Of a stretch of DNA of 64,000 nucleotides, positions 44,668 through 53,814 are shown one piece after another (within the stretch, counting starts at the first letter, position 1; each line of letters starts with the position of its first letter). The notes below the pieces were generated by a model. It saw only the letters and a list, made by a program, of their open reading frames with translations. It was not told where the DNA came from and made no database searches. The translations under genes were made by a program, and so were the position numbers. Source of the DNA: Aquitalea denitrificans (GTDB lineage: Bacteria; Pseudomonadota; Gammaproteobacteria; Burkholderiales; Chromobacteriaceae). The stretch spans positions 806,001 to 870,000 of the forward strand of contig NZ_CP047241.1 of assembly GCF_009856625.1 (NCBI RefSeq), given 5' to 3'.

Positions 44668-45933
44668 ATGAGCAACAAGGACCTGATGCAGCGCAAGGCG
44701 GATGCAACCCCGCGTGGCGTGGGCGTCATGTGTACTTTCTTTGCCGACAAGGCCAAAAACGCCGAAGTATGGGATGTGGAAGGTAATCGCTACATCGACT
44801 TCGCCGGCGGCATTGGCGTACTGAACACCGGCCATCTGCATGCCAAGGTGCAGGCCGCCGTGGCCGAGCAACTCAATCGCTTCAGCCATACCTCGTATTC
44901 CATCATTCCCTACGAATCCTATGTCAGCGTGGCAGAAAAACTGAACCAGCTGACACCGGGCAATTTCGCCAAGAAAACCGCCTTCTTCAGCACCGGCGCG
45001 GAAGCCGTGGAGAACGCCATCAAGGTGGCCCGCGCTGCGACTGGCCGTCCGGGTGTGATCGCCTTTGGTGGTGCCTTCCACGGCCGCACCATGCTGGGCA
45101 TGGCGCTGACCGGCAAGGTGGCCCCGTACAAGATCGGTTTTGGCCCGTTTGTGGGCGAGATTTACCACGCCGCTTATCCGAATGCCCTGCACGGTGTGTC
45201 GGTTGAGGATTCGCTGGCCAGCATCGAAAAACTGTTCAAGTTCGATATCGAAGCCAAGCGCGTAGCCGCCATCATCTTCGAGCCGGTTCAGGGCGAGGGT
45301 GGTTTCAATATCGCACCGACAGAGTGGGTGGTGGCACTGCGCCAGCTGTGTGATGCCCACGGCATCGTGCTGATTGCCGACGAAGTGCAGGCCGGCTTTG
45401 CCCGTACCGGCAAGCTGTTTGCCATGGAGCACTACCCGGTTGCCCCTGACCTCACCACCATGGCCAAGTCGCTGGCCGGTGGCTTCCCGCTGTCCGCGCT
45501 GGTGGGCAAGGCCGAGCTGATGGATGTATCGGCTCCCGGCGCGCTGGGCGGCACCTACGCCGGCAGCCCGCTGGGCCTGGCTGCAGCGGGTGCGGTGATT
45601 GATGTCATCCGCGAAGAAAACCTGCTGGAGCGTTCCAACAAGCTGGGCGATTTGCTGAAGGAAAAGCTGCACAGCCTGAAACGCGACATTCCGCAGATTG
45701 CCGACGTACGCGGCCTGGGTGCCATGGTGGCGGTGGAGTTCAACCAGCCGGGCACACAGCAGCCGGATGCCGAATTCACCAAGAAGGTACAGAGCAAGGC
45801 GCTGGAATCCGGCCTGATCCTGCTTACCTGCGGGGTGTACGGCAACGTGCTGCGTTTCCTGTTCCCCCTCACCATCGAAGACGAAATCTTCGCCGAAGCG
45901 CTGGCCAAGCTGGAAGCCGCGCTGAAGGCCTGA
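44668..45933 (+). CDS. gabT: 4-aminobutyrate aminotransferase
   Basis: This 421-residue class III PLP aminotransferase moves the amino group of GABA to 2-oxoglutarate and yields succinate semialdehyde. D238 (IADEVQAGF) and the PLP lysine K267 (TTMAKSLAGGF) are in place, and the overall match to bacterial GabT is close. An AGGAGA box precedes the ATG. The GABA-type permease follows after a 215-bp gap with a long hairpin. The GabD partner is not adjacent. Confidence 0.93.
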   Translation: MSNKDLMQRKADATPRGVGVMCTFFADKAKNAEVWDVEGNRYIDFAGGIGVLNTGHLHAKVQAAVAEQLNRFSHTSYSIIPYESYVSVAEKLNQLTPGNFAKKTAFFSTGAEAVENAIKVARAATGRPGVIAFGGAFHGRTMLGMALTGKVAPYKIGFGPFVGEIYHAAYPNALHGVSVEDSLASIEKLFKFDIEAKRVAAIIFEPVQGEGGFNIAPTEWVVALRQLCDAHGIVLIADEVQAGFARTGKLFAMEHYPVAPDLTTMAKSLAGGFPLSALVGKAELMDVSAPGALGGTYAGSPLGLAAAGAVIDVIREENLLERSNKLGDLLKEKLHSLKRDIPQIADVRGLGAMVAVEFNQPGTQQPDAEFTKKVQSKALESGLILLTCGVYGNVLRFLFPLTIEDEIFAEALAKLEAALKA

Positions 45934-45995
45934 TGCCGTCAGGCAGGACCGGCTGAGCCGTCCCGGTAAGCCTGTCCGCCCCGGCTAGCTGTAAG

Positions 45996-46046
45996 CACGG
46001 GCGTGTGCCGCCACTGCCTGCGGGCAGTGGCACGGTGTCGCCCGTG
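45996..46046 (+). other. Long interrupted hairpin between gabT and gabP
   Basis: The outer stem is CACGGGCG (45996-46003) with CGCCCGTG (46039-46046), and an inner stem is CCACTGC (46011-46017) with GCAGTGG (46024-46030). There is no U tract. It could reduce read-through or protect the gabT message. Confidence 0.6.
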
Positions 46047-46148
46047 TCCAAGAAGTAATGTGGGTCATTTCCAAAAAACATAAAACAATAAAACATCATG
46101 ACTGGCGGACCTTGCCCACGCAGGCTGCCGGTTTTGGGAGAATCTTTC

Positions 46149-47549
46149 ATGAGTGCTTCATCACAAAGCTTGAGCCACGGGCTCAAGCAACGTCACGTCA
46201 CCATGCTGTCCATTGCCGGTGTGATTGGCGCTGGCCTGTTTGTTGGCTCCGGCCACGCCATTGCCGAAGCCGGCCCCGCCGTGTTGCTGGCCTATGGCAT
46301 GGCGGGCCTGCTGGTGGTTCTGGTCATGCGCATGCTGGGTGAAATGGCGGTTGCCGCACCGGATACCGGCTCGTTTTCCACCTATGCCGACCGTGCCATC
46401 GGGCACTGGGCCGGTTACATCATCGGCTGGCTGTACTGGTGGTTCTGGGTGCTGGTGATTCCGCTGGAGGCCAATGCCGCCGCCACCATCCTGCATGCCT
46501 GGTTTGCCAGTGTGCCGATGTGGGCGTTTGCGCTGGGCATCACCGTTCTGCTCACCATCACCAACCTGTTCAGCGTGAAGAACTACGGCGAGTTCGAGTT
46601 CTGGTTTGCGCTGGTCAAGGTGATTGCCATCGTAGCCTTCCTGGGCGTGGCCGGTGCCGCCATGTTCGGCCTGATTCCGGGCAGCCAGGTGAGTGGCACG
46701 GCTCGCCTGTTCGACCAGGGCGGCTTCATGCCCAAGGGCTTTGGCGCGGTGCTGGGTGCCATGCTTACCACCATGTTTACCTTCCTGGGGACTGAAATCG
46801 TCACCATTGCCGCTGCTGAATCGGATAATCCGCAGCAGCAAATCACCAAGGCTACCAACTCGGTGGTATGGCGGATCAGCCTGTTCTACCTGGGTTCCAT
46901 CTTTGTGGTAACCGCACTGGTAGCCTGGAACGACCCGCAACTGGCCGCCCTGGGTTCCTACCAGCGCACCCTGCAGCTGATTGGTATCCCCAATGCCAAG
47001 GCCATTGTTGACGTGGTGGTGCTGGTGTCGGTGGCCAGCTGCCTGAACTCGGCACTGTATACCGCCTCGCGCATGCTGTACTCGCTGTCCAGCCGTGGCG
47101 ATGCCATCAAGGTGTTTGGCGATATCGCCCCCAACGGCACCCCGCAAAAGGCGGTGCTGGGTTCCATGGTGGTGGGTTTCATGACCGTGATTGCCAACTA
47201 CCTGATGCCCAAGGAAGTGTTCGACATCCTGCTGGCTACCTCCGGCACCATCGCGCTGCTGGTGTATCTGGTGATTGCCATTTCCCAGCTGCGCATGCGT
47301 CAGCGTATGGAAGCCAATGGCGAAACCCCGGCCTTCCGCATGTGGATGTTCCCGACCCTGACCTGGATCGTGATTGTCTTTATCTGTGCCGTGGTGGTGC
47401 TGATGGCCATCCGTCCGGAACACCAGGTTGAAGTCATCAGTACCGGCCTGTTGTCGCTGGCCCTGCTGGTGGTGGGCTGGGTGCGCTCGCGCATGTATGG
47501 CACACCGTGGATGGGTTCGCGTGAAGCCAAGGTGGCCACACAGTCCTGA
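46149..47549 (+). CDS. gabP: GABA/amino acid permease of the AAT family
   Basis: This 466-residue APC-superfamily transporter has about 12 membrane segments. The opening LKQRHVTMLSIAGVIGAGLFVGSG and EFWFALVKVIAIVAFL are AAT-family marks. The length equals that of E. coli GabP, and gabT lies just upstream, so GABA is the likely substrate. A broader range of omega-amino acids is possible. The ATG at 46149 begins the conserved N-terminus. Confidence 0.85.
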   Translation: MSASSQSLSHGLKQRHVTMLSIAGVIGAGLFVGSGHAIAEAGPAVLLAYGMAGLLVVLVMRMLGEMAVAAPDTGSFSTYADRAIGHWAGYIIGWLYWWFWVLVIPLEANAAATILHAWFASVPMWAFALGITVLLTITNLFSVKNYGEFEFWFALVKVIAIVAFLGVAGAAMFGLIPGSQVSGTARLFDQGGFMPKGFGAVLGAMLTTMFTFLGTEIVTIAAAESDNPQQQITKATNSVVWRISLFYLGSIFVVTALVAWNDPQLAALGSYQRTLQLIGIPNAKAIVDVVVLVSVASCLNSALYTASRMLYSLSSRGDAIKVFGDIAPNGTPQKAVLGSMVVGFMTVIANYLMPKEVFDILLATSGTIALLVYLVIAISQLRMRQRMEANGETPAFRMWMFPTLTWIVIVFICAVVVLMAIRPEHQVEVISTGLLSLALLVVGWVRSRMYGTPWMGSREAKVATQS

Positions 47550-47611
47550 TCAGACGCGTTTTACCGATCAAATCCCTTCCTTTGCCCTGTTCGACCCAGA
47601 GCATTACTTCC

Positions 47612-47634
47612 ACCCCCGCAAGGGGGTTTTTTTT
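47612..47634 (+). terminator. Rho-independent terminator after gabP
   Basis: A short GC stem (ACCCCC at 47612-47617, GGGGGT at 47622-47627) with a GCAA tetraloop is followed by an eight-base T tract. Confidence 0.92.
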
Positions 47635-47682
47635 ATCCTGGGCCGTCCGGCTTCCCGGATATTGGCCTGGCCGGGCTGTACC

Positions 47683-47740
47683 TTTGCTTACACAAGGCAC
47701 ACGTTTGCTTACACGTCAGGTTTGTCAGCAGTTCTATAAT
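47683..47740 (+). promoter_or_regulatory. Direct repeat TTTGCTTACAC x2 and -10 box ahead of the OmpA-like lipoprotein
   Basis: TTTGCTTACAC occurs at 47683-47693 and again at 47704-47714, exactly 21 bp apart, so on the same face of the helix. A perfect TATAAT at 47735-47740 follows at a distance at which the second repeat would cover the -35 region. No good -35 hexamer is present, so an activator such as a response regulator is likely. The leader to the start codon would be about 190 nt. Confidence 0.55.
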
Positions 47741-47935
47741 ATGAATTAAATCAAACCGACGTGTCGCAGCCAATCGCCGACCGTCAGTGAACTTGTCAGC
47801 GCCCGGGCTGCCTGAGGCAGATGCATGGAATATGCCAGATGGCACCCTGCCATGCAGCTGTTGCCTACTGGATACTGGCGGCCCGGACCCAACCCTGACG
47901 GTGTGAGATGCACACACCGCAACGAGGAGATCACG

Positions 47936-48601
47936 ATGAAAAACCTGATGACTACCCTGGTGGCTGTTGCCATCGCCTCTGCCAGCCTGAGCGGTTGCGC
48001 CAACATGAGCGAAACCCAGCAAACCACCGGTACCGGTGCCGCTGTGGGCGCGGGTGTAGGTGCCCTGCTGGGCGCACTGACTTCCGGTGGTCATACTGGC
48101 CGTAGCGCGGTAACCGGTGCTGCCGTAGGTGCCGCGCTGGGCGCGGGTGGCGGTTATCTGTGGTCGCAGCATATGCAAAAGCAGAAAGAGGCCATGGAAA
48201 AAGCTTCGCAGGGTACTGGTGTCAGCGTAAGCCAGACCGCCGACAATCAGCTCAAGCTGAATATCCCCAGCGATGTATCGTTTGACTCCGGCCGCTATGA
48301 CATCAAGCCGAATCTGCGCCCGGTGCTGGACCGCTTTGCCACCACCCTGCAGCAGAACCCGGTGACCACCGTGCGCATTGTCGGCCACACCGACAACACC
48401 GGCAGCGACGCCATCAACAATCCGCTGTCGGTCAACCGCGCCAGCGCCACCCGCGACTATCTGGTCAGCCATGGCGTAGCCGCCAACCGCATCAGCATCG
48501 ACGGCATGGGTTCGCGTCAACCCGTTGCTGACAACAGCAGCGTGGCTGGCCGTGCCGCCAATCGTCGCGTGGAAATCTTTGTCGGCGAAGCCGGCAAGTA
48601 A
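47936..48601 (+). CDS. OmpA-family lipoprotein with glycine-zipper segment (YiaD-like)
   Basis: This 221-residue outer-membrane lipoprotein has a lipobox LSGC (lipidated C21). Glycine-zipper repeats (GAAVGAGVGALLGAL, GAAVGAALGAGGGYL) span about 32-75. The C-terminal OmpA domain binds peptidoglycan, with VSFDSGRYDIKPN, the core IVGHTDNTGSDAINNPLSVNRA and NRRVEI. The overall plan and length match E. coli YiaD. AGGAGAT precedes the ATG. The gene stands alone between two terminators. Confidence 0.9.
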   Translation: MKNLMTTLVAVAIASASLSGCANMSETQQTTGTGAAVGAGVGALLGALTSGGHTGRSAVTGAAVGAALGAGGGYLWSQHMQKQKEAMEKASQGTGVSVSQTADNQLKLNIPSDVSFDSGRYDIKPNLRPVLDRFATTLQQNPVTTVRIVGHTDNTGSDAINNPLSVNRASATRDYLVSHGVAANRISIDGMGSRQPVADNSSVAGRAANRRVEIFVGEAGK

Positions 48602-48638
48602 GACCGCAGAACCCTTCCGGCATGGCCCGGAGTGCATG

Positions 48639-48664
48639 AAAAAGCCCGCAATCGCGGGCTTTTT
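48639..48664. terminator. Bidirectional terminator between the lipoprotein and LysR genes
   Basis: A perfect 11-bp stem (AAAAAGCCCGC at 48639-48649, GCGGGCTTTTT at 48654-48664) with an AATC loop has a T5 on each strand, so it can serve both converging genes. Confidence 0.95.
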
Positions 48665-48682
48665 GCATGCGGTGAAGAGTAT

Positions 48683-49603
48683 TCAGCCGTTGCGGCTTTG
48701 CTCCAGCGCTTGCAGAAAGTATTCCAGCACCAGATTGGGCCGTCGCCCCTTGCGCATGGCCACATTCAGCGGAATGTCGTAACAGAATTGCTGTGGATGC
48801 AAGGGCCGCAGCACGCCCTGCGCCACCCAGCCGGCGGCAAAGTGGTCTGGCAGAAAACCGATATAGCTGCCGGTGAGAATCAAAAAGGCAATGCCTTCCC
48901 GATCCGATGCAGTGGCGGTGCAGTTGAGTGCGTGGTGTTGCGCCATGGCCTCCACCGTCAGCCGGTAGTTGGGGGCAATGGCTTCGGCGCTGCGTAGCTC
49001 GGCTTCGCTGATGTCGGCATCGGCACGGCCAAAGAAGGGGTGTTCGCGGCTGCAATACAGCAGCGAATGCTCTTCGTACAGTGGCAGGTAGTCCAGCCCG
49101 GACAGCGGGTTGATCAGCGGCACCACGCCCACGTGCAGGTGGCCGTCCTGCACGCCCAGTTCGATTTCGCTGGGGGTGGTCATGGAGATATTGATGCGCA
49201 CCCCCGGCCCGCGCGCACTCAAGGACTTGAGCGCATGGGTCAGGTGCATGTGCGACTGGGTGACCAGGTTGTTGATGATGCCGATGTTCAGCTCGCCGCG
49301 CAGCTGGTGGTGCAGCTGGTTCACCTCGGTGCGGAATTCCTCGATGGCCGACAGCATGGTCTGGCTGGCGTGCAGCACCGCCCGGCCTTCGTCGGTGAGG
49401 GCAAAGCCGGCCCGACCGCGCTGGCACAGGCAGATGCCCAGCCGTTTTTCCAGATCGCCCATGTGCAGGCTGATGGCGGAGCGGCTGATGCCCAGCACGC
49501 TTTCCGCAGCGGAAAAGCTGCCGCACTCCACCACGGTCTTGAACAGGCGCAGCAGGCGGATATCAAAATCGCTGACCTGGGAGAGGGATTTTTTTTTGCT
49601 CAT
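48683..49603 (-). CDS. LysR-family transcriptional regulator
   Basis: This 306-residue regulator has the N-terminal winged helix-turn-helix (FDIRLLRLFKTVVECGSFSAAESVLGISRSAISLHMGDLEKRLG) and a LysR substrate-binding domain. It is divergent from the FAD oxidase-cupin-dehydrogenase genes, with a 299-bp gap, so it probably controls them. The inducer is unknown, perhaps an amine or amino acid. Confidence 0.88.
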   Translation of the reverse strand: MSKKKSLSQVSDFDIRLLRLFKTVVECGSFSAAESVLGISRSAISLHMGDLEKRLGICLCQRGRAGFALTDEGRAVLHASQTMLSAIEEFRTEVNQLHHQLRGELNIGIINNLVTQSHMHLTHALKSLSARGPGVRINISMTTPSEIELGVQDGHLHVGVVPLINPLSGLDYLPLYEEHSLLYCSREHPFFGRADADISEAELRSAEAIAPNYRLTVEAMAQHHALNCTATASDREGIAFLILTGSYIGFLPDHFAAGWVAQGVLRPLHPQQFCYDIPLNVAMRKGRRPNLVLEYFLQALEQSRNG

Positions 49604-49902
49604 CAGTTGAGTATTTATGAAACTGAAGGTAAGAAATTCGTGATTTACCTCAACATATCACCTGGTTCAAGCTATGCCAAGCAACAAGCTGCCCTGGCGG
49701 GTTTCGCTGCCGGACAGCTGTTGCATGGTGTGGGGCTGCGCAGTGTTACCGGGCTATCCGCCATGATGTTGGCTGCGCACCGGTACGCTGCTTGCGTGCC
49801 ATCTGCCGACATCGCATGATCGATACACCGCCTGCCAGCCTGCTTGTGTGGCGCAGTGTGTTGTCCCCGTGAACTGTCCCATGCCCAAGGAATGACTGTT
49901 TT
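49604..49902. other. Divergent control region between the LysR gene and the amine oxidase operon
   Basis: This 299-bp gap should contain both promoters and the LysR site. I see an AT-rich stretch close to the LysR gene but no confident T-N11-A box and no gene. Confidence 0.45.
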
Positions 49903-51306
49903 ATGCCGCAAATCGTGTTTGAACGTGAGGCACCGCAACAAGAGCTGATCGACGCCGCGCTGGCCGGCAGCGTCAACCGCCCGTTCTGGGGGGATGATGT
50001 GGCGCACCTGCGCCGCAGTTTCCCCCCGCTGCAAGGCAAGGTCAGTGCTGATCTGGCCATTGTCGGGGGTGGTTTTCTCGGCCTGTGGAGCGCCATTCTG
50101 GCCAAGGAGCGCAACCCGTCGCGCTCTGTCACCCTGCTGGAAGGCCGTCAGGTGGGCTGGGCCGCATCCGGCCGCAACGGCGGCTTTTGTGAGGCCAGCA
50201 TCACCCATGGCGAGGAAAACGGCCAGCAGCGCTGGCCGGAGGAAATGGCCGAGCTGGACGCGCAGGGCCTGCAGAATCTGGACGAAATCGAAGCCACCAT
50301 CCGGCGTTACGGCATCGACTGCGACTTCGAACGCACCGGCGTGCTGGTGGTGGCGGTGGAGCCCTACCAGGACGAACAATTGCGTGGTGAAGGCTATATG
50401 GATGCGGCGCAGATCCGCGCCGAGCTCAATTCGCCCACCTTCCTGTCCGGCATCTGGGAAAAAGACAGCACGGCGATGATCCACCCCGGCAAGCTGGTGC
50501 TGGAGCTGGCGCGGGTGGCGGTTGAGCTGGGTGTGCAGATTCACGAACAATCCGCCGTCACCGCGCTGCACAGCCGCGGCAGCCGGGTGCGGCTGGCGAC
50601 GGCGCAGGGCGAGCTGGATGCCGCCCGCGTGGTGCTGGCTACCAATGCCTTTCCCTCGCTGCTCAAGCGTTACCGCTGGCACACCATCCCGGTGTACGAC
50701 TATGTGCTGATGACCGAGCCGCTCACCGCGCAACAGTTGGCGTCCATCGGCTGGCAGCACCGCCAGGGCATTGCCGACATGGCCAACCAGTTTCATTACT
50801 ACCGCATCACCCGCGACAACCGCATCCTGTTTGGCGGCTACGATGCCGTCTACAACTTTGGCGGCAAGGTGGACGATGGCTATGACGAGCGCCCGGCTTC
50901 TTTCACCCGGCTGGCCAGTCATTTCTTTACCACCTTCCCGCAACTGACTGGGCTACGTTTCAGCCATCGCTGGGGCGGGGCCATCGACACCTCCACCCGT
51001 TTCTGCGCCTTTTTTGCCCTGGCGCGTGGCGGCAAGGTGGCCTATGCGGCCGGCTTTACCGGCCTGGGCGTAGGGGCTACCCGCTTTGCCGCCAATGTGC
51101 TGCTGGACAAGCTGGACGGTCTGGATACCGAACGCACCCGCTTGCGCATGGTGCGCGAAATACCGCCACCGTTTCCGCCAGAGCCGCTGACCTATGTTGC
51201 CGTGCAGGCCACGCGCTGGTCGCTGAACCAGGCCGACCACAACCACGGCAAGCGCAATCTGATGCTGCGCACCATGGATGCGCTGGGTCTGGGTTTCGAC
51301 TCCTGA
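49903..51306 (+). CDS. FAD-dependent amine/amino acid oxidase (PuuB/OrdL-like)
   Basis: This 467-residue DAO-family flavoprotein has the FAD motif AIVGGGFLGLWSA (52-64). SGRNGGFCEASITHGEENG and the C-terminal GFTGLGVGATRFAANVLLDKL are typical of the gamma-glutamylputrescine oxidase group. It would oxidise an amine to an aldehyde that the dehydrogenase two genes downstream could take to an acid. No glutamylputrescine synthetase is in the window, so the substrate is open. Confidence 0.82.
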   Translation: MPQIVFEREAPQQELIDAALAGSVNRPFWGDDVAHLRRSFPPLQGKVSADLAIVGGGFLGLWSAILAKERNPSRSVTLLEGRQVGWAASGRNGGFCEASITHGEENGQQRWPEEMAELDAQGLQNLDEIEATIRRYGIDCDFERTGVLVVAVEPYQDEQLRGEGYMDAAQIRAELNSPTFLSGIWEKDSTAMIHPGKLVLELARVAVELGVQIHEQSAVTALHSRGSRVRLATAQGELDAARVVLATNAFPSLLKRYRWHTIPVYDYVLMTEPLTAQQLASIGWQHRQGIADMANQFHYYRITRDNRILFGGYDAVYNFGGKVDDGYDERPASFTRLASHFFTTFPQLTGLRFSHRWGGAIDTSTRFCAFFALARGGKVAYAAGFTGLGVGATRFAANVLLDKLDGLDTERTRLRMVREIPPPFPPEPLTYVAVQATRWSLNQADHNHGKRNLMLRTMDALGLGFDS

Positions 51307-51345
51307 ATCTGTTCGCCCCCTGTTTGAGAATCAAAGGAAGCAAGC

Positions 51346-51699
51346 ATGTCCAATCCTTTTGCCCTGCTGGCCAATCACTGCGTGGATGCCACGCGGATTG
51401 CGCTGGAATACCGCGATGTACCGGCTGATCAGGTGATTTCCGGCCCGGCCCGGGTTGGTACCGCCGAACTGGGCCAGTTGCATGGTTGCAGTATCGGCGT
51501 GTGGGAAATGTCGCCCAGCGTCACCACCGATGTGGAAGTGGACGAATTTTTCATCGTGCTGACCGGTAGTGCCACGGTGCAGTTTGCCGATGGCCGGCCA
51601 CCGCTGGAACTACAGCCCGGTACGGTAGGTCATCTGGCAGCCGGCACTGCTACCACCTGGGTGGTGACACAAACACTGCGCAAGATCTACATCGCCTGA
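51346..51699 (+). CDS. Small cupin protein (DUF861/EutQ-like)
   Basis: This 117-residue single-domain cupin has a conserved core from TTDVEVDEFFIVLTGSATVQF to LQPGTVGHLAAGTATTWVV. The usual metal histidines are largely replaced, so a catalytic metal site is doubtful. Such cupins are often found with FAD amine oxidases and aldehyde dehydrogenases, and this one lies between the two. Its role is unknown. Confidence 0.8.
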   Translation: MSNPFALLANHCVDATRIALEYRDVPADQVISGPARVGTAELGQLHGCSIGVWEMSPSVTTDVEVDEFFIVLTGSATVQFADGRPPLELQPGTVGHLAAGTATTWVVTQTLRKIYIA

Positions 51700-51747
51700 G
51701 TGGCACAGACCGCCCGGCACAACAATAGCAAGGCAGGAGGAAGAAAC

Positions 51748-53232
51748 ATGGAAGTGCGCAACAACTACATCAATGGCCGTTGGCAGGCCTCGGTCAGCGG
51801 CGCTACCCGCGAAGTCATCAACCCGTCCAATGGCGAAGTGATTGCCCTGGTCACCGACAGCGTGGCCGAGGACAGCAAGCAGGCGATTGCCGCTGCGCGC
51901 CATGCTTTTGACCACGATGGCAGCTGGCGGCGCATGGCCGGGCCCAAGCGTGCCGACATGCTGCTGCGTATTGCCGATGCCATTGCCGCCCGCGCCGACG
52001 AACTGGCGGTGATGGACACGCTGGACAATGGCAAGCCGCTGCGCGAAGCGCGCTGCGATGTGGACGATGCCGTGGCCTGTTTCCGCTATTACGCCGGGCT
52101 GATTACCAAGCCGCAGGGCGGGGTGTATGAAGTCAGCGACGGCTTTGGCGCTATGCATGCCTATTCCATGCACGAGCCGGTGGGCGTGTGCGCGCTGATC
52201 ACCCCGTGGAACTACCCCTTGCTGATGGCCACCTGGAAACTGGCCCCGGCGCTGGCGGCGGGCAACTGCGTGGTGTTCAAGCCCAGCGAAGTCACCCCGC
52301 TGTCAGCGGTGGCCCTGTTTGAAATTTTCGATGCCGTCGGCCTGCCTCCGGGCACCGCCAACCTGGTGCTGGGCAGCGGCCCGGCCGCCGGGCAGGAGCT
52401 GGCCGCCAGCCATGATGTGGACATGATCACCTTCACCGGCAGCACTCGCACCGGGCAGACCATTGCCGCCGCGGCAGTGGGTAACCTGAAAAAAGTGGGG
52501 CTGGAACTGGGTGGCAAGTCGCCCAACATCATCTTTGCCGATGCCGATCTGGAAGGCGCAGTGGAATGGGCGATGATAGGCGTGTTCTTCAACCAGGGCG
52601 AAGTATGCTCGGCCGGTTCGCGCATCCTGATTGAAGAAAGCATCAAGGACCGCTTTGTTGCCCGTCTGGCCGAACGCGCCAATGCCATGACCATTGCTCC
52701 GGGCATGAAGGATGCCGACATGGGCGCGATTGTTTCTGCCGCGCAGCTGGAAAAGGTGCTGGGCCATATCGCGCGCGCCAAACAGCAAGGCGCAACACTG
52801 GTATGTGGCGGCGAGCGCTATGTCGAGGGCGACTGTGCCAATGGTTACTTCGTGCGCCCCACCATTTTCGACAATTGCACCCGCGACATGGACATCGTGC
52901 GTGAGGAAGTCTTCGGCCCGGTGGTGGCCATCCAGACCTTCACCACGGAGGCCGAGGCCATTGCCATGGCCAATGACACCCCTTACGGCCTGGCTGGCGG
53001 GGTGTTCACCTGCGATGGCGCTCGCGCATTGCGGGTGGTGAAGGAAGTGCGCGCCGGGGTGACCTGGATCAACTGCTACAACCCCACCTTTAACGAAGCG
53101 CCGTGGGGCGGCTACAAGATGAGCGGCTATGGCCGCGATCTGGGTGTCAACGGCCTGCTGGAATACCAGCAGGTGAAACAGGTGAGCATCAATCTGCAAC
53201 CGGGGCTGGTGGGCTGGTATCCGCAGCGCTAG
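51748..53232 (+). CDS. Aldehyde dehydrogenase (PuuC/KauB/BetB-like)
   Basis: This 494-residue NAD(P)-dependent aldehyde dehydrogenase has N155 (PWNY), the base E253 (LELGGKSPN) and the nucleophile C287 (GEVCSAGSR). It resembles aminoaldehyde or betaine aldehyde dehydrogenases. With the upstream FAD oxidase it forms a typical amine-to-acid module, and with gabT/gabP 6 kb away a polyamine-to-GABA-to-succinate route is possible. AGGAGGAAG precedes the ATG at 51748. Confidence 0.88.
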   Translation: MEVRNNYINGRWQASVSGATREVINPSNGEVIALVTDSVAEDSKQAIAAARHAFDHDGSWRRMAGPKRADMLLRIADAIAARADELAVMDTLDNGKPLREARCDVDDAVACFRYYAGLITKPQGGVYEVSDGFGAMHAYSMHEPVGVCALITPWNYPLLMATWKLAPALAAGNCVVFKPSEVTPLSAVALFEIFDAVGLPPGTANLVLGSGPAAGQELAASHDVDMITFTGSTRTGQTIAAAAVGNLKKVGLELGGKSPNIIFADADLEGAVEWAMIGVFFNQGEVCSAGSRILIEESIKDRFVARLAERANAMTIAPGMKDADMGAIVSAAQLEKVLGHIARAKQQGATLVCGGERYVEGDCANGYFVRPTIFDNCTRDMDIVREEVFGPVVAIQTFTTEAEAIAMANDTPYGLAGGVFTCDGARALRVVKEVRAGVTWINCYNPTFNEAPWGGYKMSGYGRDLGVNGLLEYQQVKQVSINLQPGLVGWYPQR

Positions 53233-53360
53233 TGCGCATAAGGTGCAAGCTATGGCGGGGGCGAGTGCTGCATGCATCGTCCCCGCTGTCTTTTCCCCAG
53301 CCGGATGCCTGCTCGCCGCACTTCCTCTGCTATGCTCTTGCCCTGTTTCCGGAGACAAGC

Positions 53361-53807
53361 ATGCAAAGACTGACCATTTCGCTCAGCGACGAGCTGGCGC
53401 AGGCATTTGATGAGTTGATGGTCCGGCGCGGCTACAGCAGTCGTTCCGAGGCGGTGCGCGACATGTTGCGCCGCGAACTGGGGGAGGATGATCTGGCCGG
53501 CGAAGCGGGCGGCCCCTGTGTGGCAGTGCTCAGCTATGTGTTCGACCACCACGAACGCCAGCTGTCATCGCGGCTGACCGGGCTGCAGCACGACCACCAC
53601 GATCTGGCGGTGGCCACCATGCACGCCCATATCAGCCACGCGGACTGTATCGAGACGGTGATCCTGCGCGGTGATAGTGCCGAGGTGGAGCGTTTTGCCC
53701 GTTCGGTGATTGCCGAAACCGGTGTGCGTCACGGCCAGGTGCAGCTGATTCCGGTAAGCCCGGCCACGTCGCGCGGCCCCTTGTACCGCCGCAAGAAATC
53801 ATCCTGA
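53361..53807 (+). CDS. nikR: Nickel-responsive regulator NikR
   Basis: This 148-residue regulator has an N-terminal ribbon-helix-helix (MQRLTISLSDELAQAFDELMVRRGYSSRSEAVRDMLRREL, split as one strand and two helices) and a C-terminal ACT-like nickel domain. The nickel ligands are H77, H88, H90 and C96, one off the E. coli numbers (76, 87, 89, 95). It ends 7 bp from the convergent importer operon, which it presumably represses when nickel is abundant. GGAGAC precedes the ATG. Confidence 0.93.
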   Translation: MQRLTISLSDELAQAFDELMVRRGYSSRSEAVRDMLRRELGEDDLAGEAGGPCVAVLSYVFDHHERQLSSRLTGLQHDHHDLAVATMHAHISHADCIETVILRGDSAEVERFARSVIAETGVRHGQVQLIPVSPATSRGPLYRRKKSS

Positions 53808-53814
53808 GCCGGGC

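Noticed and set aside
46161..47423. Minus-strand open frame of 420 codons
   Set aside because: It is the antisense shadow of the gabP-like permease, very rich in His and Gln, with no family features.
53103..53360. N-terminal extension of nikR
   Set aside because: The frame is open upstream only because it runs through the end of the aldehyde dehydrogenase gene. The RHH domain begins at the ATG at 53361 behind GGAGAC.
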